A DNA stretch of 64,000 nucleotides from positions 66,941 through 130,940 of the forward strand of contig NZ_NKHR01000011.1 in assembly GCF_014467285.1 (NCBI RefSeq), in the 5' to 3' direction. Positions 37,101-45,010 of this stretch are shown here, piece after piece. Numbering within the stretch: the first letter of the stretch is position 1; each line of letters opens with the position of its first letter. The stretch is from Xenorhabdus sp014467285 (GTDB lineage Bacteria; Pseudomonadota; Gammaproteobacteria; Enterobacterales; Enterobacteriaceae). A program made the position numbers and the translations under genes. The notes below the pieces were generated by a model that was given only the letters and a program-made list of their open reading frames with translations, had not been told where the DNA came from and searched no databases.

Positions 37101-38721
37101 GTAATCCAGATTCTGGGCTTATTTTGGGATCGGTTATCCACTGAACATGGTTAATGGTGGTGTTTTTTATCGGTGTATTGTTGACTGTATCAAAGGTAAT
37201 TACAGGGTTAAAAGTATATCCATCTTCTTTCTTACCTGTTGCAGGTAATGGCCCCGTTGGTGTGAAATTAGCCTCTTTCTGTTTTTTCAACATAAAAGGT
37301 CTGACAATTACACTTATCTCAACCGGCGCTAATTTTTGATCATCCTCCAGCTCAGCATGAGCATAAATTGAATAATTATTGTTTTGGTTATCACCAGATA
37401 AATATTTCGGTAGGGTTATTTTTATTGTGTTACCTGTGTCAGAAGATAATTTTCCGTCATTGTTTTCAAAATTTTTGTCCGTTGTCCAATGAATCTGTTT
37501 GACTGATGTATTAGAAGATAAATTTGCTGTGATTTCATGCTGTCCTTGGCTATATCCTATGATTGTTTTGGGTAATGATAGTTGTGCGATTGGGTTTTTT
37601 TGGTGTTCAAGGACAATATTGTTATTTCTTTCTACTAAGTCATAACGGCTCCCCGCCAATGTCCGCATAGATGCTACATTTTCTGGCGATAATTGCACAC
37701 TAAGAGGAACACCCAATTTATAATTTAAATTTGCTAAAAATTGTGTTTCAGTATAGCTTCTTTCACCTTGTTTATAATCAACACCTATTGTGAATAACGG
37801 AATAGGGGTATAAGTCAAGCCTAATTTTGCCAGACTGGGGTTTTTCTGTTTAGTATCACGATTGAATAAAGTAACGTTATCACCAAAATATTTCTCGTAT
37901 GTTAGCTTCGCGCCTAAGCTGGGGTAAGCAGGCAGAAAAAATTCACCATTAATGTCATAACCGTTGGCAGGGCGTTCTTGATAGCCTTTAAAGTTCTGTG
38001 ATTTCTGCCAATCACTTAAGCGCCAATAGGCATTAGCGGATAGTTTAATATAGTCACCCCAAATTTCTCCACCTAGTCCCAAGCGTTGGTTTTTACCCGT
38101 AAGGTCATGGTCATAAAACGTATTTAGGCCATACATCCAGTTTTGGTAAAAATAGCGCCCTCCTAAACCTACATTAATAGTATTTCGGCTGTCCTTGTTG
38201 CGATAACCGAATTGAGAAAAAAGCAACCAATCAGTTTTATTGTCATAAAACGGCAGTAATAGATCTAATGAATTATTTTCCAACGTTCCTTTTTTATCCA
38301 GTCCAAAGTTAATTCTGACAGTGCCAAACTGTGATAACCATTTTTGCGCCTCGGAGGAAACTGCACTGTTAAATTTACCTAATGTATATGACTTGGCTTG
38401 TTCAGCTAACTCTGATGGAGAAGATGATAGGATATTGCTTACTGTTTGGATATTACTGGCGATTACATTCCCTGTATCAGAGGTTGAGATGTTATTGTCT
38501 TTTTTTTTAAATTTATCCTCTTTATTGGTATTTGAAACCAAAAATTTTTTATCTAACTCGTTAACTTGAAAATCTATATTTTCTTTCTTACTTATTTCTT
38601 GGGTGGGAGGATTATTTGTCGTTATATTCCCTCCAGCAAAGGCCTGTATCATTGTTGACAGCATCAACAATGTATAAAAAATAGAAAAAAAAGTAATGTT
38701 TTTATTAACATATGCTAACAT
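34153..38721 (-). CDS. Inverse autotransporter adhesin (intimin/invasin family) with Big_1-like repeats
   Basis: A 1522-residue outer-membrane adhesin. A signal peptide (about residues 1-30, ending IQAFA) precedes a linker and the family beta-barrel (about 120-380): ARG-poor WLSQFGTVRINFGLD, LLPFYDNKTDWLLFSQFGYR, GLGGRYFYQNWMYGLNTFYD, NGYDINGEFFLPAYPSLGAK. The passenger has serial Ig-like Big_1 domains, two almost identical at 345-bp spacing (36103-36792). The last ~100 residues hold Cys pairs (MGCEQ and MLCVLSYF), compatible with an invasin-type C-terminal lectin-like cap. No LysM domain is seen. I start at the ATG at 38721, 9 bases after GAGG, not the upstream TTG. Neighbours and a shared operator-like motif suggest it works with the island proteins. 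Confidence 0.92.
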   Translation of the reverse strand: MLAYVNKNITFFSIFYTLLMLSTMIQAFAGGNITTNNPPTQEISKKENIDFQVNELDKKFLVSNTNKEDKFKKKDNNISTSDTGNVIASNIQTVSNILSSSPSELAEQAKSYTLGKFNSAVSSEAQKWLSQFGTVRINFGLDKKGTLENNSLDLLLPFYDNKTDWLLFSQFGYRNKDSRNTINVGLGGRYFYQNWMYGLNTFYDHDLTGKNQRLGLGGEIWGDYIKLSANAYWRLSDWQKSQNFKGYQERPANGYDINGEFFLPAYPSLGAKLTYEKYFGDNVTLFNRDTKQKNPSLAKLGLTYTPIPLFTIGVDYKQGERSYTETQFLANLNYKLGVPLSVQLSPENVASMRTLAGSRYDLVERNNNIVLEHQKNPIAQLSLPKTIIGYSQGQHEITANLSSNTSVKQIHWTTDKNFENNDGKLSSDTGNTIKITLPKYLSGDNQNNNYSIYAHAELEDDQKLAPVEISVIVRPFMLKKQKEANFTPTGPLPATGKKEDGYTFNPVITFDTVNNTPIKNTTINHVQWITDPKISPESGLQFIDWENSDTVALDENGYFKHKPVLVSSQPHKGVKVYLQLDDQPQQLVGEIDFYENPANLKVDKVEVLPAVPSLVADGIQIYTYTAIVLDGNKPAQNKKITNMKWNITRNGQDETDNKQLILNPQGDITGGGGELTATLASKEALDNLQVSLSIENHSPVHAKQLVSFNADPQNYQVKDIHVDQKGPLTADGIQKYTYTAVITDGNGNKLDNTKISNVKWGITRNGQDETDNKQLILNPKGDITGGGGELTATLASKEALDNLQVSLSIENHSPVHAKQLVSFNADPKNYQVKDIHVDQKGPLTADGIQKYTYTAVITDGNGNKLDNTKISNVKWSTNKGNVKELTLTAENETTGSSDGKLTAHLTSKKEVSDVLVSLSIESRAPVWIEQKYAVSFKPERMSQIEVSPATPILVNKTYTLTVKVTDDTGKAESNQKVNWSIKDTSQQGLTFNPVTSTIGTDGKATTTLTSTQVQNVTVVASVDGIETKEADVVFAWPTIMKPTFTPASGNVTADADKHPNNAYHYTAQVYSADGKIPYTEKDIKFKWRLKPLANGNAPQNTWLSETGEVTTESDGTLKVNLMSSQLNPVMTDVVVCLAVVGKNSTEIPSTEQCADPVSFVKPVEDLKIDNINVDFDPSKLIKKGDGSEYYTYTAKVVKADGSDTELDDGYEVNAIWDTVQIAEDYNGKPEWIITSDNTVKNGFITAKLSSQVGIGDFKNGQITNGLTVRLTVQAGNGKTDSRETSKQVAFDIVPQKSGVFVYIKESDGKTIRKSKIFEDQNRPNNMFQVVNMYAKLYDLKIKKNILDEGGKIIDTKGFGGSTNAPYVDLTTGEIALNNVSQTANNTSITIQRTNQAKYTYEYSFWVKNSFSIKAIQGVVYPDNPNGSMGCEQTGLTGLRDADELDVGISGNSIYSLKSEFPDSYSWGLFDLLSPNPPQTTRIIASYLNNRGKFAYDTQTGTVTTHGDTFNGYMLCVLSYFSH
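36103..36792 (-). repeat. 345-bp tandem duplication inside the invasin gene
   Basis: Two head-to-tail units, 36103-36447 and 36448-36792, are nearly identical with only scattered differences (for example ATTTTTGT versus ATTTTCGT near each start). Each encodes one 115-residue Big_1-type Ig domain. A third, more diverged copy adjoins. The near identity implies recent duplication or gene conversion. Confidence 0.9.
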
Positions 38722-38727
38722 ATACAA

Positions 38728-38930
38728 ACACCTCGGCGGTATTGATAATTAACAGAAGCCTCTGATTGCCTTCCCATTGTTAAGTGATTCTAATTTATTC
38801 CTGTTATGATACTAGTTATAGTTAGATATTTTAATTTTGCGTTATTTAAAATAGTTATCACTTGATAACTATTTTAAATAACGCTATTTCCTCTAGAGTA
38901 TTTCCATAGGAAGGAGGGAAATTGAAAATA
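38728..38930 (-). promoter_or_regulatory. Invasin upstream region with 46-nt perfect palindrome
   Basis: Positions 38839-38860 and 38863-38884 are exact 22-base reverse complements with a 2-base centre (CT), giving a 46-nt palindrome about 120 bases upstream of the invasin start. Its core is TTATCA-CT-TGATAA at 38855-38868. It has no T-run and is AT-rich, so an operator or cruciform is more likely than a terminator. Confidence 0.75.
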
Positions 38931-38964
38931 AAAATGGATAACCACGTCCATTGAACGTGGTTAT
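38925..38964 (-). terminator. Rho-independent terminator after the Ig-like protein gene
   Basis: On the minus strand ATAACCACGT and ACGTGGTTAT form a 10-bp stem with a 7-base loop (38938-38964), followed by CCATTTTTATTTTC. It lies 65 bases after the stop of the 39029-40066 gene and isolates it from the invasin gene. Confidence 0.75.
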
Positions 38965-39028
38965 AATTTATAAGATGAGCCTTGTTTAAGCTAATGAAGT
39001 CTATTACAGGCCAGATTGGCAAAATATT

Positions 39029-40066
39029 TTATAAAACTCTCCTTAATACACCAGAGAAACTATACTTGTCTCCATATATATCACCAATAGCGTAATCAAT
39101 CAGGACCAAATGCCCGCGGTTTTCTTGTTCCCAATTAAAAGGAATGTCTATTTCCATTCGCTGCACGTTGTCAACTGTTTGTAAATCAGTCTGTATCATT
39201 GTCTTGCCTATCAAGCGAACTTCTACGGTTTGCTCTGTTGTCATATTAGGATAACTTACTACGACTTGGATAGAACCATCGTTATTATAATCAAGGGTTG
39301 GTGCAGGTAAATTAAGCTCTTGCCCTTCAATCTCGAGATGTAAAATACTTGAATACTCAGTAATACCGCTATCAGGTATTCTTTCTACTATAAACTGTAC
39401 CTTCGCTGTATAACCAATAGTATCAGTAAATTCCAGACGAGGAATATAGAATGTCATTGGTGTGACTTCATTTACTGTTTGTCCTGGTGTCCAGTATATA
39501 ATATCTTTACGACGTCCTTGCCATAATACTCTGACAGTATGCCCTGGTGCCATGCCTTCATAAATTGGAACATTTACTTTTAATTTATCTAACCGATAAT
39601 AGTCATCTTTTTTCAGAAGTGTACCATGTTTACCTGTAGCTTCTGGAACACTGGGAATATAGTCAGATAGGCTAGGTGAATTCACGAAAACAAGATTTAT
39701 ATTCACCGTTGGTGAGTTACTTTCATTTCCATTACTTATTATTTTATATTGAGCTTGATAGGTTCCATATAGAGAAATTTCATCTACAAGAAACAGTAAA
39801 TAGTGTGGAGATTCTTTCTCTTTATCTGGTGTAATAGTATATGGCAGGGATTTTATAACGCCAGTATTGTTACTTTCTGAGCAATCACCATTTAGGCAAA
39901 GAAGTCCAAATATTCCATCTCCAGTCTCTTCATTATCATATCTTGATACCTCCATTAATAGGTATTTGTTCCCCATTTCATCAACGTCATGTATGTTAAT
40001 GGTATTGGTTCCATATGCCTGTGTGAATTTAGGAGGGGAGAGTGTTATTTGTTCTGAGTTTTTCAT
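39029..40066 (-). CDS. Ig-like repeat protein, no signal peptide
   Basis: A 345-residue protein built of beta-sandwich-like repeats. A repeat of the form P-S-V-P-E-A-x-G (about residue 140) to YEGMAPGHTVRVLWQGR (about 170) is clear. This pattern (small molecule-free, GM-x-GD/H-x-V-x-V-x-W-x-G) is common in large Gram-negative proteins with serial Ig-like modules. Family function is not established. No signal peptide or membrane helix. AGAGG lies 7 bases before the ATG. It lies upstream of the invasin on the same strand but is separated by a terminator. A one-mismatch copy of the TTATCA-NN-TGATAA motif lies at 40305-40318, about 240 bases upstream. Confidence 0.8.
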   Translation of the reverse strand: MKNSEQITLSPPKFTQAYGTNTINIHDVDEMGNKYLLMEVSRYDNEETGDGIFGLLCLNGDCSESNNTGVIKSLPYTITPDKEKESPHYLLFLVDEISLYGTYQAQYKIISNGNESNSPTVNINLVFVNSPSLSDYIPSVPEATGKHGTLLKKDDYYRLDKLKVNVPIYEGMAPGHTVRVLWQGRRKDIIYWTPGQTVNEVTPMTFYIPRLEFTDTIGYTAKVQFIVERIPDSGITEYSSILHLEIEGQELNLPAPTLDYNNDGSIQVVVSYPNMTTEQTVEVRLIGKTMIQTDLQTVDNVQRMEIDIPFNWEQENRGHLVLIDYAIGDIYGDKYSFSGVLRRVL

Positions 40067-40815
40067 TGGTTACCTCTTGATTGAGTAGCTTAAGTATTAG
40101 CTTTTATACTTTTTATTTATTGGTGACAATTTACGCAAGAATAATCATTGTGCTGTTTTTTCTTCAAATAATCTAGTTGAGTGTATTAAAATTATTTTGG
40201 TTTTATTTTGTTTTGATTATTTCATTTTTTATTTAATGTGAATTTTAAAATTGGTTATTTATATAATGTCTCTTTTTTATCTTACCAATTCAAATTCCTT
40301 TTTTTTATCAGTTAATAATTAAATTTTATCAGCTAAGAATACCTCCATGTTTGTGAAAACAATTTAAATTATAAGTTATAGTTAATGCTTTTAAATTAAA
40401 ATAAAACAACTGAAACTATTTTGCTGTTCACGGTGAAGTCGATAGTTACAGCGGTGATCCGTATACCACTTATCTTGAATAATTAGGACCATATTTGAAT
40501 GCTGTGTTTAAAGGCAGTAATCTAAGTACACTGAGGTAAATTATTTAAATGGCAGTAAGATGGAAGCACCGATAAATGCAACTGCCGGAATGAGAATACG
40601 TTTCTAAATATAACGTACTAAGTTTGAATAGATTTCAAGTGGATACTTTACTATAGCTCCACTTTGGAAAGTGCAATCTGTTACAAATGGCTGACATAAT
40701 CAGTCACTTGTAACAAATTAAACTATGTGTATTTTTGGGCTTCTATACATGACTCAGATTCAAAAATTTAATTATGGCCATAACCCATTTTTAGAAAGAG
40801 AAGAGAACACACTAC
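40067..40815. other. AT-rich intergenic region with a possible gene remnant and an inverted repeat
   Basis: No intact gene. A plus-strand frame near 40422-40541 reads HGEVDSYSGDPYTTYLE, stop, LGPYLNAVFKGSNLSTLR, stop, which looks like a decayed coding sequence of unknown family. An imperfect inverted repeat (15 bp, two mismatches) at 40680-40714 lies downstream of the small minus-strand ORF and could be a weak terminator. TTATCA-GT-TAATAA at 40305-40318 resembles the island motif. Confidence 0.4.
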
Positions 40816-41040
40816 TTAGATTTTCTGGAGTTTCATATTTTTTTCTGGTGAAAGGATGTTTAATGCATCACGCAAGTAGCGTAATTTCATCATTCTTTCA
40901 GTATAGTTTTCTTTGGAGTGTGAATTTTGTTTGTTTTGTGGTAAATACTCTGGTTCCATGTAACGTTTATTAGCTGATTTTAATCCAAATCTACTTCGAG
41001 AGAATGTTATTGCATCTTTTAAAATCATTTGAATGGACAT
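40816..41040 (-). CDS. Small basic protein of unknown function (74 residues)
   Basis: ATG at 41040 with GAGGT 8 bases upstream, a good ribosome site. The protein begins MSIQMILKDAITFSRSRFGL, is rich in Lys, Arg, Asn and Glu, and ends SPEKNMKLQKI. It has no membrane helix or recognised motif. It is on the same strand as the island genes. The ribosome site argues for translation; the family is not recognised. Confidence 0.45.
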   Translation of the reverse strand: MSIQMILKDAITFSRSRFGLKSANKRYMEPEYLPQNKQNSHSKENYTERMMKLRYLRDALNILSPEKNMKLQKI

Positions 41041-41150
41041 AGCTTTTACCTCGGTGAAAATTAATGTTTTCCATTAATCATAGATAATGAAGTGAGTAAC
41101 ATAAGACAAAAGATTAATTGATGAATTTTTTTGAATAAAGGGCTGAGTTT

Positions 41151-41180
41151 ATATAACCACCTTTAGATGGTTATATTTTT
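41151..41180. terminator. Possible bidirectional terminator hairpin
   Basis: ATATAACCA and TGGTTATAT form a 9-bp stem with an 8-base loop (41151-41176), followed by TTTTCC on the plus strand. It lies 29 bases after the stop of the minus-strand cyclase gene. The T-run is on the plus side, so the role for the minus strand is uncertain. Confidence 0.4.
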
Positions 41181-41204
41181 CCAAAATCAGGGCAATGATA
41201 TCAA

Positions 41205-41942
41205 TCAGGGTAATATCGCAAACGAACGTACCGGAAAGCCGGTGGCATTTTTAGGTTTGACCGCGATGTTGAATATTACTGCTCCACGTGTAGGCACTTG
41301 GTCTAAGTTAGCCAAAAGTTCTATTTGGTAGGTGTCTTGTTCCAATACATAATATTCACTCAATAAGGCATTATTATGCCTAAAATCTTCGGCTGAATCA
41401 GTATCAAAAGTTTCATGCCCGATGGCTTTAATTTTGCGCTTTTCAAATAAAAATTTCAAGGCATCGATTCCCCATCCGGGGATCTGGTTATTTCCTTGCT
41501 TATCTTTGTTATCCATTTTTTCCTGAGATGGCCAGCGCTTACTCCAGTCCGTTCTTAAGGCGACGAAAGTGCCTGCTTCAATGATGCCATGTTCGGCTTC
41601 AAATGTAAGAATGTCATCTTTAGACAATGAAAAGTTAGGATCTTGCTTGGCTCTTGCTGACTGGTCAATAACAATTAAGGGTAATACCAGTTCTTTCAAT
41701 TCCAGTTGATCAAGAGAGCGGGCGCCAGGAATGAAATGGCAAGGAGCATCAATGTGGGTACCATATTGACCCATGAAGGTGAATTGTTGCGCAAAAAATC
41801 CATCTTTATAATCAAAAAGTGTTTTAAATTCAGCAGAGTCAAACATAAAAAAATGGGGAGAATCTTTGTCAAAGCTGTGCGTCAGATCAACCCATTTTTT
41901 TGATTTCAGTAAAGCGAGAGCTTGCAGAATATCGTTTGTCAT
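41205..41942 (-). CDS. Cyclase family protein (kynurenine formamidase-like metal hydrolase)
   Basis: A 245-residue protein. WVDLTHSFDKDSPHFFMFD at the N-terminus and YGTHIDAPCHFIPGARSLDQ near residues 60-80 match the cyclase/arylformamidase fold, in which the HGTHIDAPxHF motif binds zinc or manganese; the first His is Tyr here. A second metal-site region with GHETFDTDSA lies near residue 175, and FNIAVKPKNATGFPVR near the end. Members hydrolyse N-formylkynurenine, isatin or similar ring amides; the substrate is unknown. GAGGT precedes the ATG closely. It is unrelated to the flagellar genes around it and marks the right side of the island. Confidence 0.8.
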   Translation of the reverse strand: MTNDILQALALLKSKKWVDLTHSFDKDSPHFFMFDSAEFKTLFDYKDGFFAQQFTFMGQYGTHIDAPCHFIPGARSLDQLELKELVLPLIVIDQSARAKQDPNFSLSKDDILTFEAEHGIIEAGTFVALRTDWSKRWPSQEKMDNKDKQGNNQIPGWGIDALKFLFEKRKIKAIGHETFDTDSAEDFRHNNALLSEYYVLEQDTYQIELLANLDQVPTRGAVIFNIAVKPKNATGFPVRSFAILP

Positions 41943-42350
41943 AACAACCTCATTTTGGTTTTTTTATGATTAAACGCCCATCATTCTTTCTTCGCAATTT
42001 ATTTATCAATAAAAGGAATGGATATTTCAATTGTCTGGTTATAGAGTTGCCCCCAATCTGACAGTGTTATCGGTAACTTGCCTTTTGCCACCCATGATTC
42101 CGTTGTAGCACAATACCTCCTATTAATTACCTGGGAAATTCGCCATTATCATTTCTTTGGTTAATTTTTTGTTAAAAATAACATGTAGGTTATCTTGATT
42201 GTTTGCAATTTATAAATAAAATAAAGTGTCGAATTATATTAACCAAAAAAGCGATGGTGACGAATTGGCACCACCTAAAATGAAAACAAATGAATGACAC
42301 CACTAGCCAGTGTTATTATTAAAAAAGAATCACTGCTGCTGTTGTTATAT
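41943..42350. other. Intergenic region with a small minus-strand coding remnant
   Basis: No intact gene. The minus strand from about 42125 to 41999 reads protein-like without a start codon (TTESWVAKGKLPITLSDWG, then a stop after PFIDK), so it may be the 3' end of a deleted gene. A weak hairpin near 42300-42320 could end fliT transcription. Confidence 0.35.
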
Positions 42351-42725
42351 TTATTTTGATTCCGACGTTGTCAACTCCATTTCATAGTTACTGACAGGGA
42401 ATTGCCCGTATGTATCATGTAAGAGTTGTTTACAGCTTTCCTGTTTAATCAGGTCGCTGAGTTCATTTAACCTTTTTTGCAACAACCTCTTAGTCTCTTT
42501 TTCATTATCCAAGACAGTTTGCAAAATTTTGGTCAATTGCTGCTGTAATGAAAACGGAATGTCTGAGTTTTTTGATATTAAAGTAACCACTTCTACTGCC
42601 TTCAGATAAGTGATTTCCATCTCAACAAGTTCATCCCATTTTTTATTTCTGGCTAAATCAATCATTTGCTCACTTAAACTAAGGATCTGCTGATAAGCTG
42701 ACAAAAGATCCGTATCATTTTTCAT
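42351..42725 (-). CDS. fliT: Flagellar export chaperone FliT
   Basis: A 124-residue helical protein beginning MKNDTDLLSAYQQILSLSEQ. FliT is the chaperone of the FliD cap and an inhibitor of FlhDC in E. coli and Salmonella. It has Leu/Glu heptads with KKWDELVEMEITYLKAVE in the first helices. I use the ATG at 42725, which shares a base with the fliS stop (TAATG), and not the upstream frame extension to 42773. It is last in fliDST, as in E. coli. Confidence 0.9.
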   Translation of the reverse strand: MKNDTDLLSAYQQILSLSEQMIDLARNKKWDELVEMEITYLKAVEVVTLISKNSDIPFSLQQQLTKILQTVLDNEKETKRLLQKRLNELSDLIKQESCKQLLHDTYGQFPVSNYEMELTTSESK

Positions 42726-43135
42726 TAAACAATATCCTGACTGGCGTTGTAATGAGGACCTATTTGCCGCCAAGAATCTGAAATCTCGGTAAGTAAATCA
42801 ATCACTTCGGTAATGGCCTTCTCATCATTGCGTAAATTGGCATGGAGTAAACGGCGGCCCATATAATCATATAAAGCAAAAAGATTCTGGGCAATTTCGC
42901 CGCCTTTCTCGAAATCTAACCCCTCTTTGAGACCATTATCAATGATATTGATCGCCTTTGAAATAGCTAAACCTTTCTCTGGGATATTACCCTGTTGCAT
43001 CAGAATAATTGCACGACGCAGGGCGCTGAGCGCCCCATTGAACAATATCTGAATCAACTGATAGGGAGAGGCATTCATAATTTCGCTCTCAAGATCTACC
43101 TGAGCATATAACTGGCTTGCCGAACGTTGATACAT
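42725..43135 (-). CDS. fliS: Flagellin export chaperone FliS
   Basis: A 136-residue helical protein that matches FliS from the start: the YAQVDLESEIMNASPYQLIQ motif, LFNGALSALRRA, and GLDFEKGGEIAQNLFALYDYM. FliS binds the C-terminal helices of flagellin and prevents premature polymerisation. It is 12 bases after the fliD stop and coupled to fliT. Confidence 0.95.
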   Translation of the reverse strand: MYQRSASQLYAQVDLESEIMNASPYQLIQILFNGALSALRRAIILMQQGNIPEKGLAISKAINIIDNGLKEGLDFEKGGEIAQNLFALYDYMGRRLLHANLRNDEKAITEVIDLLTEISDSWRQIGPHYNASQDIV

Positions 43136-43147
43136 TAGTGTCCTTTT

Positions 43148-44734
43148 TTATTTTAAAAGCTGGAACAAGGATAACTCTGATTGCTTCAGTGAACTGGCGA
43201 GTTTATCCAGGGCGGTAAATTGTTTTTTATAGCGCGCCATTGTGGCATCAATGTTTCTTTCGGTCTGTTCTGCTTGTCTTTCCAGTGTCTTCAGACTCTT
43301 ATTGATACCTTCGGTTGCTGTTGCGATAGTCCCTTCATGGTCATCTAGCGTTTTTTTCAATAAATTATAAGTCTGGGTTGCAAAACCGGTTTTTTCTCCA
43401 TCTCCCATAAAGAAAGCCTTAACGTTAGCCGGTTTCTCTTTTAGGTTTTTTTCTAGTTTTTCGTTACTGATTTCCAGCGTACCCAGCGTACCATCCAATT
43501 TTTGTTTGATGCCCAATTTATTTAGGGTAGCAATATCAGCAACATTTTGTGCTGCAAGCAGTTGTTGTGTTAACTGGCTTTTAATACCTTTTAACGTATT
43601 GTCGCCCAATAAGGGACCATTATCTTTCGAAGCCACTTCACCTTTTGCAACAGGCTTGAATTTTGTCAGTGAAGCAAAAGTGGTCTGTACTTCATTATAA
43701 GCATCAACCCACTTTTTGATTGCTTCTTTCATTGGCTCGATATCACGAGAAACAACCAGTGTTTCTGATTTAACTACTTCTTTGGTTTTAGTTTTGGTTT
43801 CGGTTTCGGTTGTGCCATTTTTTCCCGGAACTTTGGTTTCGGTTTCGGTTTCGGTTGTGCCATTTTTTCCCGGAACTTTGGTTTCGGTTTCGGTTTCGGT
43901 TGTGCCATTTTTTCCCGGAACTTGTTCTGTGACTGATTCTGAGACTTTTTTCAGATTTAGAATAACACCTTCTGGCGCATCCTTTATTTCATTAGTTTGG
44001 CGTTCAATGAAGATACCATTCACTTTTAATTTTGCATTGGCAGGTTTCACCACTTGTTCCATTGCACCAGAGCCGCCTTTGTCGTCAGGCGTGTAGCGCA
44101 GCAGCTCATTCAGGTTACTATCATTCTGAACCGTAATCGTCATAACTGATTTTGTGCCGGCTTTTTTCGAAGTCAGTATCAAATAGTTTTTATTATCTTC
44201 TGCTTTGATGATACTGGCATTAACGTTGCCTTCTTGTTTATTAATGGCGTCACGGATTTCAACCAGGGAAGTTTCATTATCTTTCAGGGGAATGAGCATT
44301 TGCTCTTCTTTTTCACCTGGTTTTTTTTCACCTGGCTGAGTGATAGTAATGGTACGGGTGCCTTTACCTGGTTCCCCTAATTGGGCTTTTACATCAGAAA
44401 CATCCTTAGATTTCAAAGACTGCGCCCGGGCAAGCTGTTGAACTTCAATAACATAGTTACCCGGACTGGCTTTAGAATCTGTACTTGGAGTAAATGTTTT
44501 ATGATCTTCGCTTGTTTTAGTGGTATTGAGTTTATCGAATTTTTTGAGTTCTTCGGATGCACTCTTTAGCTTTTCCAAACTGCCTTTTAATGTGCCAAAA
44601 CCAGTTAGCTTAGCGTTATAACTGCTTTGTTGCTGTGTTATTGGCTCTAAACGTTTTCTTTCATTTACTTCAAGTTGACCCAGTAATTTTGGATCTATTC
44701 CAGATGCGATTCCTACCGCAGAAATACTAGCCAT
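43148..44734 (-). CDS. fliD: Flagellar filament cap protein FliD (hook-associated protein 2)
   Basis: A 528-residue protein. N-terminal IASGIDPKLLGQLEVNERKR and the C-terminal heptad-rich RQAEQTERNIDATMARYKKQ with LSLFQLLK are FliD-like. The cap pentamer sits on the growing filament and folds flagellin monomers. The central surface domain contains three perfect 15-residue repeats (VPGKNGTTETETETK type, about residues 275-320). A clear sigma-28 promoter lies upstream. E. coli FliD is 468 residues, so this protein is longer, partly because of the repeat insertion. Confidence 0.95.
   Translation of the reverse strand: MASISAVGIASGIDPKLLGQLEVNERKRLEPITQQQSSYNAKLTGFGTLKGSLEKLKSASEELKKFDKLNTTKTSEDHKTFTPSTDSKASPGNYVIEVQQLARAQSLKSKDVSDVKAQLGEPGKGTRTITITQPGEKKPGEKEEQMLIPLKDNETSLVEIRDAINKQEGNVNASIIKAEDNKNYLILTSKKAGTKSVMTITVQNDSNLNELLRYTPDDKGGSGAMEQVVKPANAKLKVNGIFIERQTNEIKDAPEGVILNLKKVSESVTEQVPGKNGTTETETETKVPGKNGTTETETETKVPGKNGTTETETKTKTKEVVKSETLVVSRDIEPMKEAIKKWVDAYNEVQTTFASLTKFKPVAKGEVASKDNGPLLGDNTLKGIKSQLTQQLLAAQNVADIATLNKLGIKQKLDGTLGTLEISNEKLEKNLKEKPANVKAFFMGDGEKTGFATQTYNLLKKTLDDHEGTIATATEGINKSLKTLERQAEQTERNIDATMARYKKQFTALDKLASSLKQSELSLFQLLK
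43796..43922 (-). repeat. 45-bp in-frame tandem repeat in fliD
   Basis: The anchor GTGCCATTTTTTCCCGGAAC occurs at 43812, 43857 and 43902, at exact 45-base spacing. Each unit encodes 15 residues rich in Thr, Glu and Lys. The units lie in the variable, surface-exposed domain of the cap protein. Confidence 0.92.
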
Positions 44735-44770
44735 ATTGACTCCTTTTAATAAAAAGCATCGCTGGGTGTG

Positions 44771-44797
44771 TTATCGGATGAATTTGCGAAAAGTTTA
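44771..44797 (-). promoter_or_regulatory. Sigma-28 (FliA) promoter of fliDST
   Basis: On the minus strand: -35 TAAACTTT (44790-44797), an 11-base spacer, and -10 TCCGATAA (44771-44778). This is one base from the class 3 consensus TAAAGTTT-N11-GCCGATAA in each box, and lies 37-60 bases before the fliD start. Confidence 0.85.
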
Positions 44798-44904
44798 CTG
44801 ACAAAATAATTTTTTTGATGGATGGAATAGTTGATGAGAACAGGCGCTATTTGGGTTATCAGGAAATCTTGTGAAAAAAAATAAAAAAGTTTTTCAAGAA
44901 ATAT

Positions 44905-44931
44905 TAAAGGTTCTTTTTAAGGAGCCGATAA
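44905..44931 (+). promoter_or_regulatory. Sigma-28 (FliA) promoter of fliC
   Basis: -35 TAAAGGTT (44905-44912), an 11-base spacer, and a perfect -10 GCCGATAA (44924-44931). It lies about 80 bases before the fliC start. The divergent fliD promoter is 108 bases away, matching the E. coli arrangement. Confidence 0.92.
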
Positions 44932-45010
44932 AACTGTTGGCGGTAATGAACACCGTGAGCAAATAGGCTCAAACTAATTATATCGACTTGATTTTAAAAG
45001 GAACTCTACT

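Noticed and set aside
34153..38721. LysM domain in the invasin
   Set aside because: Expected in many intimins after the signal peptide, but no LysM pattern can be seen in the N-terminal 120 residues.
40725..40973. 82-codon plus-strand ORF
   Set aside because: Overlaps the 74-residue minus-strand ORF, which has the better ribosome site.
43796..43922. CRISPR-like array in fliD
   Set aside because: Units are adjacent without spacers and in frame; a coding tandem repeat. No CRISPR array or cas gene is seen in the window.
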